This document shows, one piece after another, positions 24,508-33,015 of a DNA stretch of 61,472 bases. The stretch comes from Candidatus Omnitrophota bacterium (lineage in GTDB: Bacteria; Omnitrophota; Gorgyraeia; Gygaellales; Profunditerraquicolaceae), in the NCBI GenBank assembly GCA_026416665.1, contig JAOAET010000046.1, positions 1 to 61,472 of the forward strand, given 5' to 3'. The notes below the pieces were generated by a model that was given only the letters and a program-made list of their open reading frames with translations, had not been told where the DNA came from and searched no databases. Each line of letters begins with the position of its first letter. The stretch's first letter is position 1. The position numbers and the translations under genes were made by a program.

Positions 24508-25806
24508 GTGACAATACTTCAATTTCTAAAACAAGATTTAATTACTCCGCTGGTAAAGAAAATTGCACAAACAGAAGAAATAGAGCTTAGTTTGCTAAAA
24601 CAATTGCTTCTTGAGGGAAAAGTAGTTATTTGTAAAAATAAGCTTCGGCAGGTAGAAAAACCATCTGCTATAGGAAAAGGGTTACGCATAAAGGTGAACG
24701 CCAATATTGGCACTTCTACTGATAAGATATCTTTAAAAAAAGAGTTAGAGAAACTAAAGGTTGCAATTTCTTCAGGTGCAGACACTGTTATGGATTTAAG
24801 TGTAGCAGGTAATCTAAGTCAAATACGCAAAGAGATTCTGTCAGCAAGTAGTGTGCCTGTTGGAACCGTGCCATTGTATGAAGTAGCAGCCAGAGCTAAA
24901 AAAAGATATGGTAATTTCTTATTTTTTGATAAAGATGATCTCCTAGAAGTTTTAGAAGAACAGGCAAAAGATGGGGTAGACTTCTTTACTATTCATGCAG
25001 GTGTAACACAAAGGACAATTTCAGTCCTTAAACAGAATCCCAGGTTGCTTGGAATTGTGTCACGTGGTGGGGCAATTATGGCTGCTTGGATGCAAAGTAC
25101 AAAAAAAGAAAATCCGTTTTATGTTTTTTTTGATAAAGTCATAGAAATAGCCCAACGTTACGATATAACGCTTAGTTTAGGAGATGGCTTAAGACCCGGT
25201 TCAGTTTTAGATGCAACAGATAAGGCGCAGGTTGCTGAGTTAAAAATTCTTACTGATTTAGTAAAACGTTGTCGTCAAAATGATGTTCAGGTAATAGTTG
25301 AAGGGCCTGGACATGTGCCCCTGTCAGAAATACAGAAAAATATTATTTTAGAAAAAAAGTTATGTGGCCAAGTTCCTTTTTATGTTCTGGGTCCACTTGT
25401 AACAGATATTTGTCCTGGTTACGACCATATCAATGCTGCTATTGGTGCGGCACTTGCAGGTTGGTATGGGGCAGATTTTATTTGTTATGTAACTCCTGCT
25501 GAGCATTTGAGGCATCCATCTTGTGACGATGTGCGTGAAGGAGTAATTGCTGCTCGAATTGCCGCACATGCTGCAGATATTGCAAGGGGAAGAGTCTCTT
25601 CATTAAAATGGGATGAACAGATATCTAAGGCACGAGCTGAACAGAATTGGCGCAAGCAAATTAAACTTGCACTTGATCCCATAAAAGCCAGAAAGTATCG
25701 TATTTCTTCTATGCCTGGGCAACACCAAGTATGTACTATGTGCGGTCAGTTTTGTTCTATTAAAATAGTTGAGCAATGCTTTAAAAATAAACCAACTGGG
25801 AAATAG
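24508..25806 (+). CDS. thiC: Phosphomethylpyrimidine synthase
   Basis: ThiC converts aminoimidazole ribotide to HMP-P by a radical SAM reaction. Recognised motifs: RIKVNANIGTS near 50, FFTIHAGVT, SRGGAIMAAWM, DGLRPGSVLDATD, EGPGHVPL, GPLVTDICPGYDHINAAIGAALAGWYGADF and DVREGVIAARIAAHAADIARG. The C-terminal cluster reads CTMCGQFC, i.e. C-x2-C-x3-C, one residue shorter than the C-x2-C-x4-C usual in the longer ThiC. The GTG start has AAGGAAA upstream. At 432 residues it is the short, anaerobe-type form. No TPP riboswitch is visible ahead of it. Confidence 0.95.
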   Translation: MTILQFLKQDLITPLVKKIAQTEEIELSLLKQLLLEGKVVICKNKLRQVEKPSAIGKGLRIKVNANIGTSTDKISLKKELEKLKVAISSGADTVMDLSVAGNLSQIRKEILSASSVPVGTVPLYEVAARAKKRYGNFLFFDKDDLLEVLEEQAKDGVDFFTIHAGVTQRTISVLKQNPRLLGIVSRGGAIMAAWMQSTKKENPFYVFFDKVIEIAQRYDITLSLGDGLRPGSVLDATDKAQVAELKILTDLVKRCRQNDVQVIVEGPGHVPLSEIQKNIILEKKLCGQVPFYVLGPLVTDICPGYDHINAAIGAALAGWYGADFICYVTPAEHLRHPSCDDVREGVIAARIAAHAADIARGRVSSLKWDEQISKARAEQNWRKQIKLALDPIKARKYRISSMPGQHQVCTMCGQFCSIKIVEQCFKNKPTGK

Positions 25807-25821
25807 TATTTATAAAATTAT

Positions 25822-25892
25822 GCGGGTGTAATTCAATGGTAGAATGGCAGCTTCCCAAGCTGTTAATGTCGGTTCGATTCCGATCACCCGCT
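25822..25892 (+). tRNA. tRNA-Gly, anticodon CCC
   Basis: A 71-base cloverleaf: acceptor GCGGGTG/CACCCGC, D-stem ATTC/GAAT with AATGGTA loop, anticodon stem GCAGC/GCTGT with loop TTCCCAA giving CCC, and T-arm with GGTTCGATTCC core. The discriminator is T and CCA is not encoded. It reads GGG. It lies 15 bases after thiC. Confidence 0.94.
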
Positions 25893-25917
25893 TTATTTAA
25901 AACACTTTTACTGTAAA

Positions 25918-26619
25918 GTGATAATCAGACATCGTATTTTATCAATTGGGATATGTCATTTAAGTTTAATGGCTCTGGTTTTATGTTTGAATGGCTGTGC
26001 CACTGCCCCTAAATCTTTGTCGAAAGTAAATTCTTCCACAATGAATTCTCTATCAACAATTGGAACAACTGGTTTTTATCACACAGTAAGTCGTGGCCAA
26101 ACACTGTGGCGTATTGCCAACCTCTATGGAGTCTCAATAGAAGAATTAGTTTCTGCCAATAATCTTTATGATTTCACCAAAATCGAAGTAGGACAAAAAA
26201 TTTTTATTCCTCGCTCTAAATCACCGGGCAATATGTATCCTTTAACAGAAGAATTTATCTGGCCACTTAGAGGAAGGCTTATTGCCAGCTTCGGGCAGAA
26301 GTGGAAGGAGGAAACAATAAAAGGGATTCTTATTGCGCCGGTAAATAATAAAGAGGTAATGGCTGCCCGTAGCGGTAGAGTAGTATTTTGTAATCAAAAC
26401 TTTTTAGATTTAGGTAAAACCATAATTATTGAACATCCAGGGGGATTTTGGACTATTTATGGACGATTATCAGAGGTATTTGTTCAGCCAGGTGCACAAG
26501 TAAATCGTGGAGTGGTTATTGCCAAAGTGGGTAATACTACACAAGACGAAAAAGTTTTCTTGCATTTTCAACTTCGTAAGGGTATACAAGCACAGAATCC
26601 TTTATTTTATTTGCCTTAA
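25918..26619 (+). CDS. Lipoprotein with LysM and degenerate M23 peptidase domain (NlpD-like)
   Basis: A lipoprotein signal ends in a lipobox (CLNGC), so the protein is probably lipid-anchored in the envelope. A LysM peptidoglycan-binding domain follows (YHTVSRGQTLWRIANLYGV to QKIFIPRS, about 55-100), then an M23/LytM domain (about 115-233). The LytM metal site is degraded: the usual HxxxD position reads IKGILIAP and the final HxH reads HFQ. Such non-catalytic domains act as activators of amidases in NlpD and EnvC. GTG is the only sensible start for a full signal peptide. Confidence 0.85.
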   Translation: MIIRHRILSIGICHLSLMALVLCLNGCATAPKSLSKVNSSTMNSLSTIGTTGFYHTVSRGQTLWRIANLYGVSIEELVSANNLYDFTKIEVGQKIFIPRSKSPGNMYPLTEEFIWPLRGRLIASFGQKWKEETIKGILIAPVNNKEVMAARSGRVVFCNQNFLDLGKTIIIEHPGGFWTIYGRLSEVFVQPGAQVNRGVVIAKVGNTTQDEKVFLHFQLRKGIQAQNPLFYLP

Positions 26620-26624
26620 TAATT

Positions 26625-28226
26625 ATGTATTCAGAATATTTGTTTGATAGACAAGACTATCTACAGCTGCTTGAGAAGCGGGTTGAGGCTTTGAAGGATG
26701 GCTACCGACAAAATATTGCTATTTTAGGAAACGAAAATATTGGAAAAACCACAATTATTCATACCTTCTTATCAAAATTTTTAGATAGTCGCTATGTAAT
26801 GGTCTATCTAGAATTGCGGTCTGAGTCACAAGAAGAGTTTGTCCGTCGCTTTATTGCGGTATTTCTCTATAACTTTTTAACGAACTCTTCAGAAATGCTG
26901 AAGGAAGATTTAGCATTTCTTATCGAAAAGGCCAAAGTGTATATTCCTCTTACTGTTTCAAAGATAGAATCTCTTCTTCAAGATATTCAACGCCGAAAAC
27001 AGGACAGAATAATCAGTAGGTTATTTTCTTTACCCTCTACTCTTCATCAAGAGACAGGCAAATTTTGTGTGGTTCTACTTGATGAGTTTCATCTATTAGA
27101 AACAGTTGGTTTTAAAAAGCTCTATACCGAATGGACACAGCAGTTGATGTCGGATAGAAAAACTATGTATATTATAATTAGTTCTGCAATAACTAAGGCA
27201 GAACGGATCTTAAACAACCAACTTTCTTTACTCTTTGGGAATTTTGAAGTTGTAAGAATTGAACCTTTCGATATACAGACCAGCGCAAGATTCATAGATG
27301 AACGATGTATACAGCGACCATTACGCAATGAAGAGAGAAATTTCCTTATTCATTTTACTGGTGGATGGCCGTTCTACTTAGGGATGATTGCTGATGCTTA
27401 TTGTGCTAACAAGAAATTGGATTTAGTTACAGTTCTTGAACAGCTTTTGTTTAATTCTTCAGGGATATTATTTCAGCGTTTCTTACAAAATATTTCTCGT
27501 TTTCAACAGATGCGTAAAGGTGCGGAATTTTTGAAGGTCGTATCCTTGGTTGCTGTGGGACATAACCGTATAAAAGATATTAGCCATATTATTAAAAAAC
27601 CTATTCAAAAACTAAATTCAACAATAAATTTTTTATTAGAAGAAGATATCCTAAGCCGTTGCGGGGATTTCCTTAAGGTTGCTGACCGCGTATTTGGATT
27701 CTGGTTACGTTTTGTGTATCAAGAGAAACTTTCTTCACTTACCTTTGATGCAATTACACAGAAAGTTAATTTCCGTAAATGCTTAGAACAGATGATTACT
27801 GAGTTTAATCAAGAATCAACTCTTAGTATTAACGAGCGTATGGCACAGTTACTGCAGTTGTTTATGGATGAGCGCATACAGATTGAACGCACAAAAGTGA
27901 CTCTAAACCATTTCTGGGAAATTAAACCTATTGAATTTAATTCTAAACATTTACGCGAAGGATTAATTTGCCGTTCGCCAGAAAGTACCTGGATTATTGG
28001 TTTTGGTTCAGATATTCTTACTGATGAAGATATTCAAGAATTTTCACAGTTGTGTAAGCGATTTAGATCTAAATTAGTTCGTAAGATTATTATAACAGCT
28101 AAGGGGCTTGACCCAAATAGCCGTTTAAAGGCCTTAGATGAAAATATCTGGACTTGGGGTATTGAACATTTGAATGAAATGTGTGATTTATTTTCTAAGC
28201 CTCGTATTATTCAGACTACAGAATGA
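26625..28226 (+). CDS. AAA family ATPase of the archaeal-type ATP-binding (ATPase_2) group
   Basis: Walker A is GNENIGKTT at 35-43 (Lys41) and Walker B is VVLLDEF at about 149-155, in a STAND/AAA ATPase_2-like N-terminal half. After about 250 there is a winged-helix-like segment (RIKDISHIIKKPIQKLNSTINFLLEEDILSR) and a C-terminal domain of unknown fold with a restriction-endonuclease-like feel (around 380-530) but no motif I can name. It starts 5 bases after the lipoprotein stop and overlaps the next gene by 4 bases. The cellular role is unknown; it could be a DNA- or stress-associated switch ATPase. Confidence 0.75.
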   Translation: MYSEYLFDRQDYLQLLEKRVEALKDGYRQNIAILGNENIGKTTIIHTFLSKFLDSRYVMVYLELRSESQEEFVRRFIAVFLYNFLTNSSEMLKEDLAFLIEKAKVYIPLTVSKIESLLQDIQRRKQDRIISRLFSLPSTLHQETGKFCVVLLDEFHLLETVGFKKLYTEWTQQLMSDRKTMYIIISSAITKAERILNNQLSLLFGNFEVVRIEPFDIQTSARFIDERCIQRPLRNEERNFLIHFTGGWPFYLGMIADAYCANKKLDLVTVLEQLLFNSSGILFQRFLQNISRFQQMRKGAEFLKVVSLVAVGHNRIKDISHIIKKPIQKLNSTINFLLEEDILSRCGDFLKVADRVFGFWLRFVYQEKLSSLTFDAITQKVNFRKCLEQMITEFNQESTLSINERMAQLLQLFMDERIQIERTKVTLNHFWEIKPIEFNSKHLREGLICRSPESTWIIGFGSDILTDEDIQEFSQLCKRFRSKLVRKIIITAKGLDPNSRLKALDENIWTWGIEHLNEMCDLFSKPRIIQTTE

Positions 28227-28714
28227 AGATAATAGTAATCTCAGATACACACATACCTGAACGCGCAAAAGGACTTCCTAAGAAACTACTTGATGTGTTA
28301 AAAGATGCTGATATGATCATCCATGTAGGAGATTTGGTGGAACAAAAGGTAGTAGAACAGTTGCGGTCTTTTTGTAAAGATGTGCGGGTTGTCTGTGGTA
28401 ATATGGATAGTCCTGGGGTGCGTAATTTATATCCTGAACAATTAGTGTTTAGTGTAGGAAAATTTAAATTTGCAGTTAAACACGGTTATGGGGCTCCTGA
28501 TAAATTGATTACTTTACTACGGAAGACATTTGAAAAGGAAAAACCCGATATTATTATTTACGGACACTCGCATCAACCAAAGAGTGAAATTATTGATGGG
28601 ATAAAATTTTTTAATCCAGGTAGTCCCACAGACGATGTCTTTGCTCCTTATAAATCTTATGGTTTAATAGAAATAAACGATAAGATTTGTGCAAGAATTA
28701 TAAAGTTACAATGA
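28223..28714 (+). CDS. YfcE/MJ0936-family metallophosphoesterase
   Basis: Calcineurin-like phosphoesterase motifs are all visible: ISDTHIPE (DxH), HVGDLVE (GD), VCGNMDS (GNxD), KHGYG and GHSHQPK (GHxH). Length (163) fits the small YfcE family of phosphodiesterases. The physiological substrate is unknown. It is coupled by ATGA overlaps to both neighbours. Confidence 0.9.
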   Translation: MKIIVISDTHIPERAKGLPKKLLDVLKDADMIIHVGDLVEQKVVEQLRSFCKDVRVVCGNMDSPGVRNLYPEQLVFSVGKFKFAVKHGYGAPDKLITLLRKTFEKEKPDIIIYGHSHQPKSEIIDGIKFFNPGSPTDDVFAPYKSYGLIEINDKICARIIKLQ

Positions 28715-29190
28715 GTATGAAACGACTCTGGGCACCATGGAGAATAAGCTATATTCAGAAAAAGAAATCTGGTCGTTGTATTTTTTGTCAGGCAAAACAT
28801 TCAAAGTCAGGTCATTATTTAGTGTTTAAAACCTCTCTAAGTATGTGTATAATGAATATCTACCCATATAACAATGGGCACTTAATGGTTGCTCCCCTAA
28901 GGCATAAGGGGAATTTAAGAGACTTAAAAGAACAAGAACTTTTGGATTTAATTAAAGCAGTTGTTAAGGCACAGTCTCTATTAGATAAAGTGCTAAAACC
29001 AGAAGGTTATAATATTGGAATAAATGAAGGACAGATTGCTGGTGCAGGTATTCCCGGTCATTTGCATGTCCATATTGTGCCTCGTTGGCAGGCAGATACT
29101 AATTTTATGCCAATAACCGCTGATACCAAAGTTATTTCGCAGTCTTTAGACCAGTTATATAAGAAATTAAGGTATGCCCAGTGCATTTGA
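28711..29190 (+). CDS. HIT family hydrolase or transferase
   Basis: The histidine triad HLHVHIVPRW lies at about 123-132, and the N-terminus (MKRLWAPWRISYI, then a CxxC-type CIFC) matches the bacterial HIT subgroup related to Ap4A phosphorylase and nucleotide hydrolases. The start at 28711 (ATGA overlap with the phosphodiesterase stop) or the ATG at 28717 are both plausible; the longer frame from 28687 adds unconserved residues. It ends 17 bases inside the dgt gene. Likely role: hydrolysis of nucleotide phosphoramidates or dinucleoside polyphosphates. Confidence 0.9.
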   Translation: MSMKRLWAPWRISYIQKKKSGRCIFCQAKHSKSGHYLVFKTSLSMCIMNIYPYNNGHLMVAPLRHKGNLRDLKEQELLDLIKAVVKAQSLLDKVLKPEGYNIGINEGQIAGAGIPGHLHVHIVPRWQADTNFMPITADTKVISQSLDQLYKKLRYAQCI

Positions 29191-30328
29191 TTGGAAAAAA
29201 TTTGAAGAAAGGTTTTTAGCTCCATATGCGATGCCCACTATTTATAGCAGAGGCAGAGTACACAAAGAGCAAGAACACCCTTATCGTAGTCCCTATCAGA
29301 GGGATCGAGACCGTATTATTCATTCACAGGCTTTTCGTCTTCTAGAGTATAAAACACAGGTTTTTGTTAATCATGAAGGGGATTATTACCGCACGCGTTT
29401 AACTCACACACTAGAAGTAGCCCAGATTGCCCGCACTATTGCTTTAGCTTTGGGATTAAATGTGGATTTGACAGAAGCAATTGCCTTGGCACATGATTTA
29501 GGCCATACCCCCTTTGGACATTCCGGGGAGGAGGCCTTAAACGAACTAATGAAACGTTTTGGAGGTTTTAACCATAATGCCCATGGTTTGCGCGTAGTGG
29601 ATTTATTAGAAGACCGCTATCCTGATTTTCCAGGTTTAAACCTAACCTGGGAAGTCAGAGAAGGTATAGTCAAACACTCAACTAAGTTTGATCAGGTAGC
29701 AAGAATTAAGGAACTTATCCCTGAGGAGATGCCTACTTTAGAAACACAGATTGTGGATATTGCTGATGAGATTGCTTATGATAATCATGATATTGATGAT
29801 GGTCTTACTTCTGGTCTACTCTGCTATAAAGATTTAGCTAAAATTCCTCTGTGGCAAAAAATAGAAAGTCAGATGCCTTATAATTATAAATCATTAAGTT
29901 TTGACAAAAAGAAATATTGGATTATTCGCAACCTAATTAACGAACAAGTAACTGACCTCATTGAAGAGACTACTAGAATAATTCGACAGGAAAAAATCCG
30001 TACTTTCCGTGATATAAAGAAATGCCCTAAAAAGATAGCTACTTTTAGTAAAAAGATGCAGTCCTTACGGCGTCCCTTACGTGATTTACTTATGGAAAAA
30101 CTTTACCATCACTATCGCGTTATCCGTATGGCTGATAAGGCAAAGCGATTTTTAAAAGAATTATTTCAGGTTTATCTTGCGCGTCCTGAAGCCTTACCTT
30201 CAAATATTCAGGCACGTGTAGCCAGTTGTGGTGCACAAAGGGCTATCTGTGATTATATCGCGGCAATGACAGACAGGAATGCATTAGATGAATACAAAAA
30301 ACTATTCGATCCCTACGCTAAGGTATAA
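29174..30328 (+). CDS. dgt: Deoxyguanosinetriphosphate triphosphohydrolase-like HD protein
   Basis: The HD-domain signature is intact: TRLTHTLEVAQIARTIALAL (His), AIALAHDLGHTPFGHSGEEAL (His-Asp) and VDIADEIAYDNHDIDDG (Asp). The N-terminal YRSPYQRDRDRIIHSQAFRLLEYKTQVF is diagnostic of the dNTPase family. These enzymes release tripolyphosphate from dNTPs and control pools. The length (384) is that of the shorter bacterial dGTPase-like type. It overlaps both neighbours. Confidence 0.93.
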   Translation: MPSAFDWKKFEERFLAPYAMPTIYSRGRVHKEQEHPYRSPYQRDRDRIIHSQAFRLLEYKTQVFVNHEGDYYRTRLTHTLEVAQIARTIALALGLNVDLTEAIALAHDLGHTPFGHSGEEALNELMKRFGGFNHNAHGLRVVDLLEDRYPDFPGLNLTWEVREGIVKHSTKFDQVARIKELIPEEMPTLETQIVDIADEIAYDNHDIDDGLTSGLLCYKDLAKIPLWQKIESQMPYNYKSLSFDKKKYWIIRNLINEQVTDLIEETTRIIRQEKIRTFRDIKKCPKKIATFSKKMQSLRRPLRDLLMEKLYHHYRVIRMADKAKRFLKELFQVYLARPEALPSNIQARVASCGAQRAICDYIAAMTDRNALDEYKKLFDPYAKV

Positions 30329-31352
30329 AACACTTGTTTCGGCCATTCATAGCCTTTATCGTCTGGTAAATTCTACTTTTGAACTAAAAGATATGATAAT
30401 GCGTTTGGCTCGGCTTATCTGCCAGATTTTTGAAGGCACTTCTTGTCAAATTTTGATTATTGACCCTACCCGTAAATTCGCCACCCTGAAAGTGATGGTA
30501 AGTGGTAAAAAGAAAGTGGTAGTGGACAAAAACACCAAGATTACCAATCGTCTTCACCAACGCATCATTAAGACTTTTAATGCTATTCTCACAAATTACT
30601 TTATTGGTGTCCCTTTAGTCTCTGAAGATTTGCTTGGTCTTATTATAGTAAAACGCAGCAAACACCTTCGTCCATTTGACCGTTATGACCTTGAGATTAT
30701 GTTAACTATGGCTGAACAGTCAATTATTGGCATTAAGAATTTACAGTTATATGAGGAACAGCAGAAACTTGTTTTTGGAAGCATTAAGTCTTTGACGACA
30801 ATGTTAGATTCACGTATTCCTCAGGAATATACGCATTCACCTTACTTTTCAAAGCTAGTAGTCAGTATTGCTGAAGAGATGCGTCTTGATGAAAAGCAAC
30901 GTCAGAGTTTAAGATATGCTAGTCTTCTGCACGATGCAGGTAAAATTGATGTGCCTATAAGTATATTAACTAAAACTACTAAACTTACTCCGAGTGAATA
31001 TAAAATTATTAAGCGCCATCCTCTTGCTGGAGCAAAGTTATTACGGCCATTTACCATATTGCGACCGGTTATTCCAATTATTGTTCATCACCATGAACGT
31101 TACGATGGTAGTGGTTACCCTTCTCGACTTAAGAAAGGACAAATTCCTCTTGGAGCAAGAGTTATGGCAGTTGCTGACGCCTTTGAAGCAATGGTCTATG
31201 GCAGACCTTACCGAGAAAGAGTAGATGTTGATACCGCTATAAAAGAAATCAAGAGTAAGGCAGGAATTCAGTTTGATCCCAAGGTAGTAGAGGCATTTGA
31301 ACGGGTAGCAAAGAAATATTATAAAAAATACTTGCAACATCATCGTCGATAG
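30288..31352 (+). CDS. GAF and HD-GYP domain protein, probable c-di-GMP phosphodiesterase
   Basis: The first half (about 20-155) resembles a GAF sensor domain; the second half is an HD-GYP domain with LLHDAGKIDVP, KRHPLAGA, VHHHERYDGSGYP and ADAFEAM. The HD and GYP residues are intact, so hydrolysis of cyclic di-GMP is likely. No receiver domain or membrane segment is present, so the protein is a cytoplasmic sensor-effector. The start overlaps dgt by 41 bases; no later in-frame start keeps the GAF domain whole. Confidence 0.88.
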   Translation: MNTKNYSIPTLRYKTLVSAIHSLYRLVNSTFELKDMIMRLARLICQIFEGTSCQILIIDPTRKFATLKVMVSGKKKVVVDKNTKITNRLHQRIIKTFNAILTNYFIGVPLVSEDLLGLIIVKRSKHLRPFDRYDLEIMLTMAEQSIIGIKNLQLYEEQQKLVFGSIKSLTTMLDSRIPQEYTHSPYFSKLVVSIAEEMRLDEKQRQSLRYASLLHDAGKIDVPISILTKTTKLTPSEYKIIKRHPLAGAKLLRPFTILRPVIPIIVHHHERYDGSGYPSRLKKGQIPLGARVMAVADAFEAMVYGRPYRERVDVDTAIKEIKSKAGIQFDPKVVEAFERVAKKYYKKYLQHHRR

Positions 31353-31387
31353 GGATATAATTATTTATAATCATAGACTACTTTAAT

Positions 31388-32026
31388 ATGGCAGAACAAT
31401 TAGAATTATTTTCTTTAAATACAGATTCAGAGATTAAGGCGGCAATTAACCAAAAGAATGACTTTAATTATCAGTTTTTGCGCCGTTATGAGAAGATTTT
31501 GTTTTCTTTAATCTTAGTAAGTATTTCTTGTTGTATTGCGTTCTGTTTGGGTGTGGAACGTGGCAAGCGAATAGCAATGGCTAAGTCAGGAATGCATCTT
31601 GATTTAGCATCTTCTAAAGAGCAGAAAGAAGATTCTCAACAGTACGCAGCGAAGGAGCAAATAGGATTACGCACCTTGCAGTTAAATCCCAAGGAAACCT
31701 TTACTATACAGGGAAATTTAAATAATGTTCCGGTTCAGCAGGAAATTATTTTGGAACCCTCAAAAAAGAAATCTCCTGAGAAGTTATTAAGTACTAACCA
31801 GCAAGGGTATAACTACTATACGATACAGGTAGCTTCTTATAAAACAAAAGAGACTGCTCAAAGAGAATCCCAGCGTTTAAAGAAATCGGGTTTAAGTGTT
31901 CTTATAAGGGAAAGTGGTGGTTATACGATTGTTTGTGTAGGACAATTTTTGGAAAAAGAAAAAGCACAATCGCTTCTGACTAAATTAAAGTCCAGGTATC
32001 GCGATTGCTACATTAGGAGGTTATAA
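31388..32026 (+). CDS. Membrane-anchored SPOR domain protein
   Basis: A short cytoplasmic part is followed by one membrane helix (about 38-56, FSLILVSISCCIAFCLG), a linker, and a SPOR domain (about 138-212, beginning YTIQVASYKTKETAQRESQRLKK). SPOR domains bind denuded peptidoglycan at division sites. The 3 bases between its stop and the next ATG indicate coupling with the small basic protein gene. Confidence 0.88.
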   Translation: MAEQLELFSLNTDSEIKAAINQKNDFNYQFLRRYEKILFSLILVSISCCIAFCLGVERGKRIAMAKSGMHLDLASSKEQKEDSQQYAAKEQIGLRTLQLNPKETFTIQGNLNNVPVQQEIILEPSKKKSPEKLLSTNQQGYNYYTIQVASYKTKETAQRESQRLKKSGLSVLIRESGGYTIVCVGQFLEKEKAQSLLTKLKSRYRDCYIRRL

Positions 32027-32029
32027 AAT

Positions 32030-32299
32030 ATGTCAATGCATCCATCGTTAAAGGCCTCAGAAAAAGGCAAAAAGCAACGGTCTGTTCTTAAACGGATTGA
32101 ACGTTTAAAGTTTTTGATGGGAAAAGAGAAATGGAAAGAAGGAGACCCAGTATATGGACTGCCAAAGATAAAGGCAGTTAAGATAAAAATTAAGAAGGAA
32201 AAGGCGGAAAAGGCTCCAGAGTCAGCTGCAGCTGCCGCTTCTACAGCTACAGCTGCGGCTAAACCAGCTGAGACATCACAGAAAGAGGCGAAGAAGTAA
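32030..32299 (+). CDS. PVC-type small basic protein with Ala/Lys-rich tail
   Basis: The first 55 residues (MSMHPSLKASEKGK, then RSVLKRIERL, KFLMGKEKWKEGDPVYGLPKIK) match a small basic protein family that I know from Chlamydiae, Verrucomicrobia, Planctomycetes and Omnitrophota. Its function is not established; a ribosome or RNA link has been suggested because of charge. Here a low-complexity tail of Ala, Lys and Glu extends it to 89 residues. AGGAGG lies 9 bases upstream. It is the best taxonomic marker in the window. Confidence 0.8.
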   Translation: MSMHPSLKASEKGKKQRSVLKRIERLKFLMGKEKWKEGDPVYGLPKIKAVKIKIKKEKAEKAPESAAAAASTATAAAKPAETSQKEAKK

Positions 32300-32346
32300 T
32301 TTCTGTCAAAAAAGGACAGCCTAAGAGCAACTTATTAATTGTCTTA

Positions 32347-32384
32347 AGGTCAGACCAAAAAGATATAGGTCTGACCTGATTTTT
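32347..32384 (+). terminator. Rho-independent terminator after the small basic protein gene
   Basis: AGGTCAGACC and GGTCTGACCT form a perfect 10-bp stem around an 11-base AT-rich loop, followed by GATTTTT. This is the strongest terminator in the window and closes the run that begins near the LysM lipoprotein. Confidence 0.85.
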
Positions 32385-32400
32385 AATCAATTCATAAGAT

Positions 32401-33015
32401 ATGTTAATTATTGAGTTTCTACTTTCTTTTTCTTTATTGATGATTTCTGTAACTGTTCATGAATTTGCTCACGGATGGGTTGCTTTCCAAAGAGGGGACA
32501 AAACTGCACATTATTTTGGACGTTTGACACTTAATCCTCTTGCACACATTGATCCATATATGACTTTTTTATTTCCATTATTTTTATTTCTTTCTACCGG
32601 AGGAAGATTTGTATTTGGTGCTGCTAAACCTGTGCCAGTAAATTTTTCCACCCTAAAAAATCCACGTTTTGATATGATTTTGGTAGGTTTAGCCGGTCCT
32701 TTGGCAAATTTTTTGTTTGCATTAGGTTTGACGTATTTGTTGAAGTTCTTTCCTTTCGGAGAATTAGGTAGATACCTAGTATTATCTCTTATTACTATTA
32801 ACGTTGTATTATGTTGTTTTAATCTTATTCCTATTCCGCCTTTAGATGGTTCTCGTGTCTTGATGGGATTGTTACCTGCACCAATAGCTTTTAGATATGC
32901 ACAAATAGAACGCTTTGGATTTATTATTCTTTTGGCACTTTTGTGGTTTGGTCTTCTTGATAAAATTGTTTGGCCCATTGTAAATTTAATTATAACTACT
33001 TTGCTGTCAATATGA
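32401..33015 (+). CDS. Site-2 protease family (M50) membrane metallopeptidase
   Basis: The active-site motif HEFAHGW (about 21-27) and the distal NLIPIPPLDGSRVLMGLLP (about 140-158) give the two zinc-ligand elements of M50 proteases; AGPLANFLFALG lies between them. About five membrane helices are predicted. At 204 residues it is the minimal type without a PDZ domain, as in many bacteria with unknown substrates. Its stop overlaps the aroB start (ATGA). Confidence 0.9.
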   Translation: MLIIEFLLSFSLLMISVTVHEFAHGWVAFQRGDKTAHYFGRLTLNPLAHIDPYMTFLFPLFLFLSTGGRFVFGAAKPVPVNFSTLKNPRFDMILVGLAGPLANFLFALGLTYLLKFFPFGELGRYLVLSLITINVVLCCFNLIPIPPLDGSRVLMGLLPAPIAFRYAQIERFGFIILLALLWFGLLDKIVWPIVNLIITTLLSI

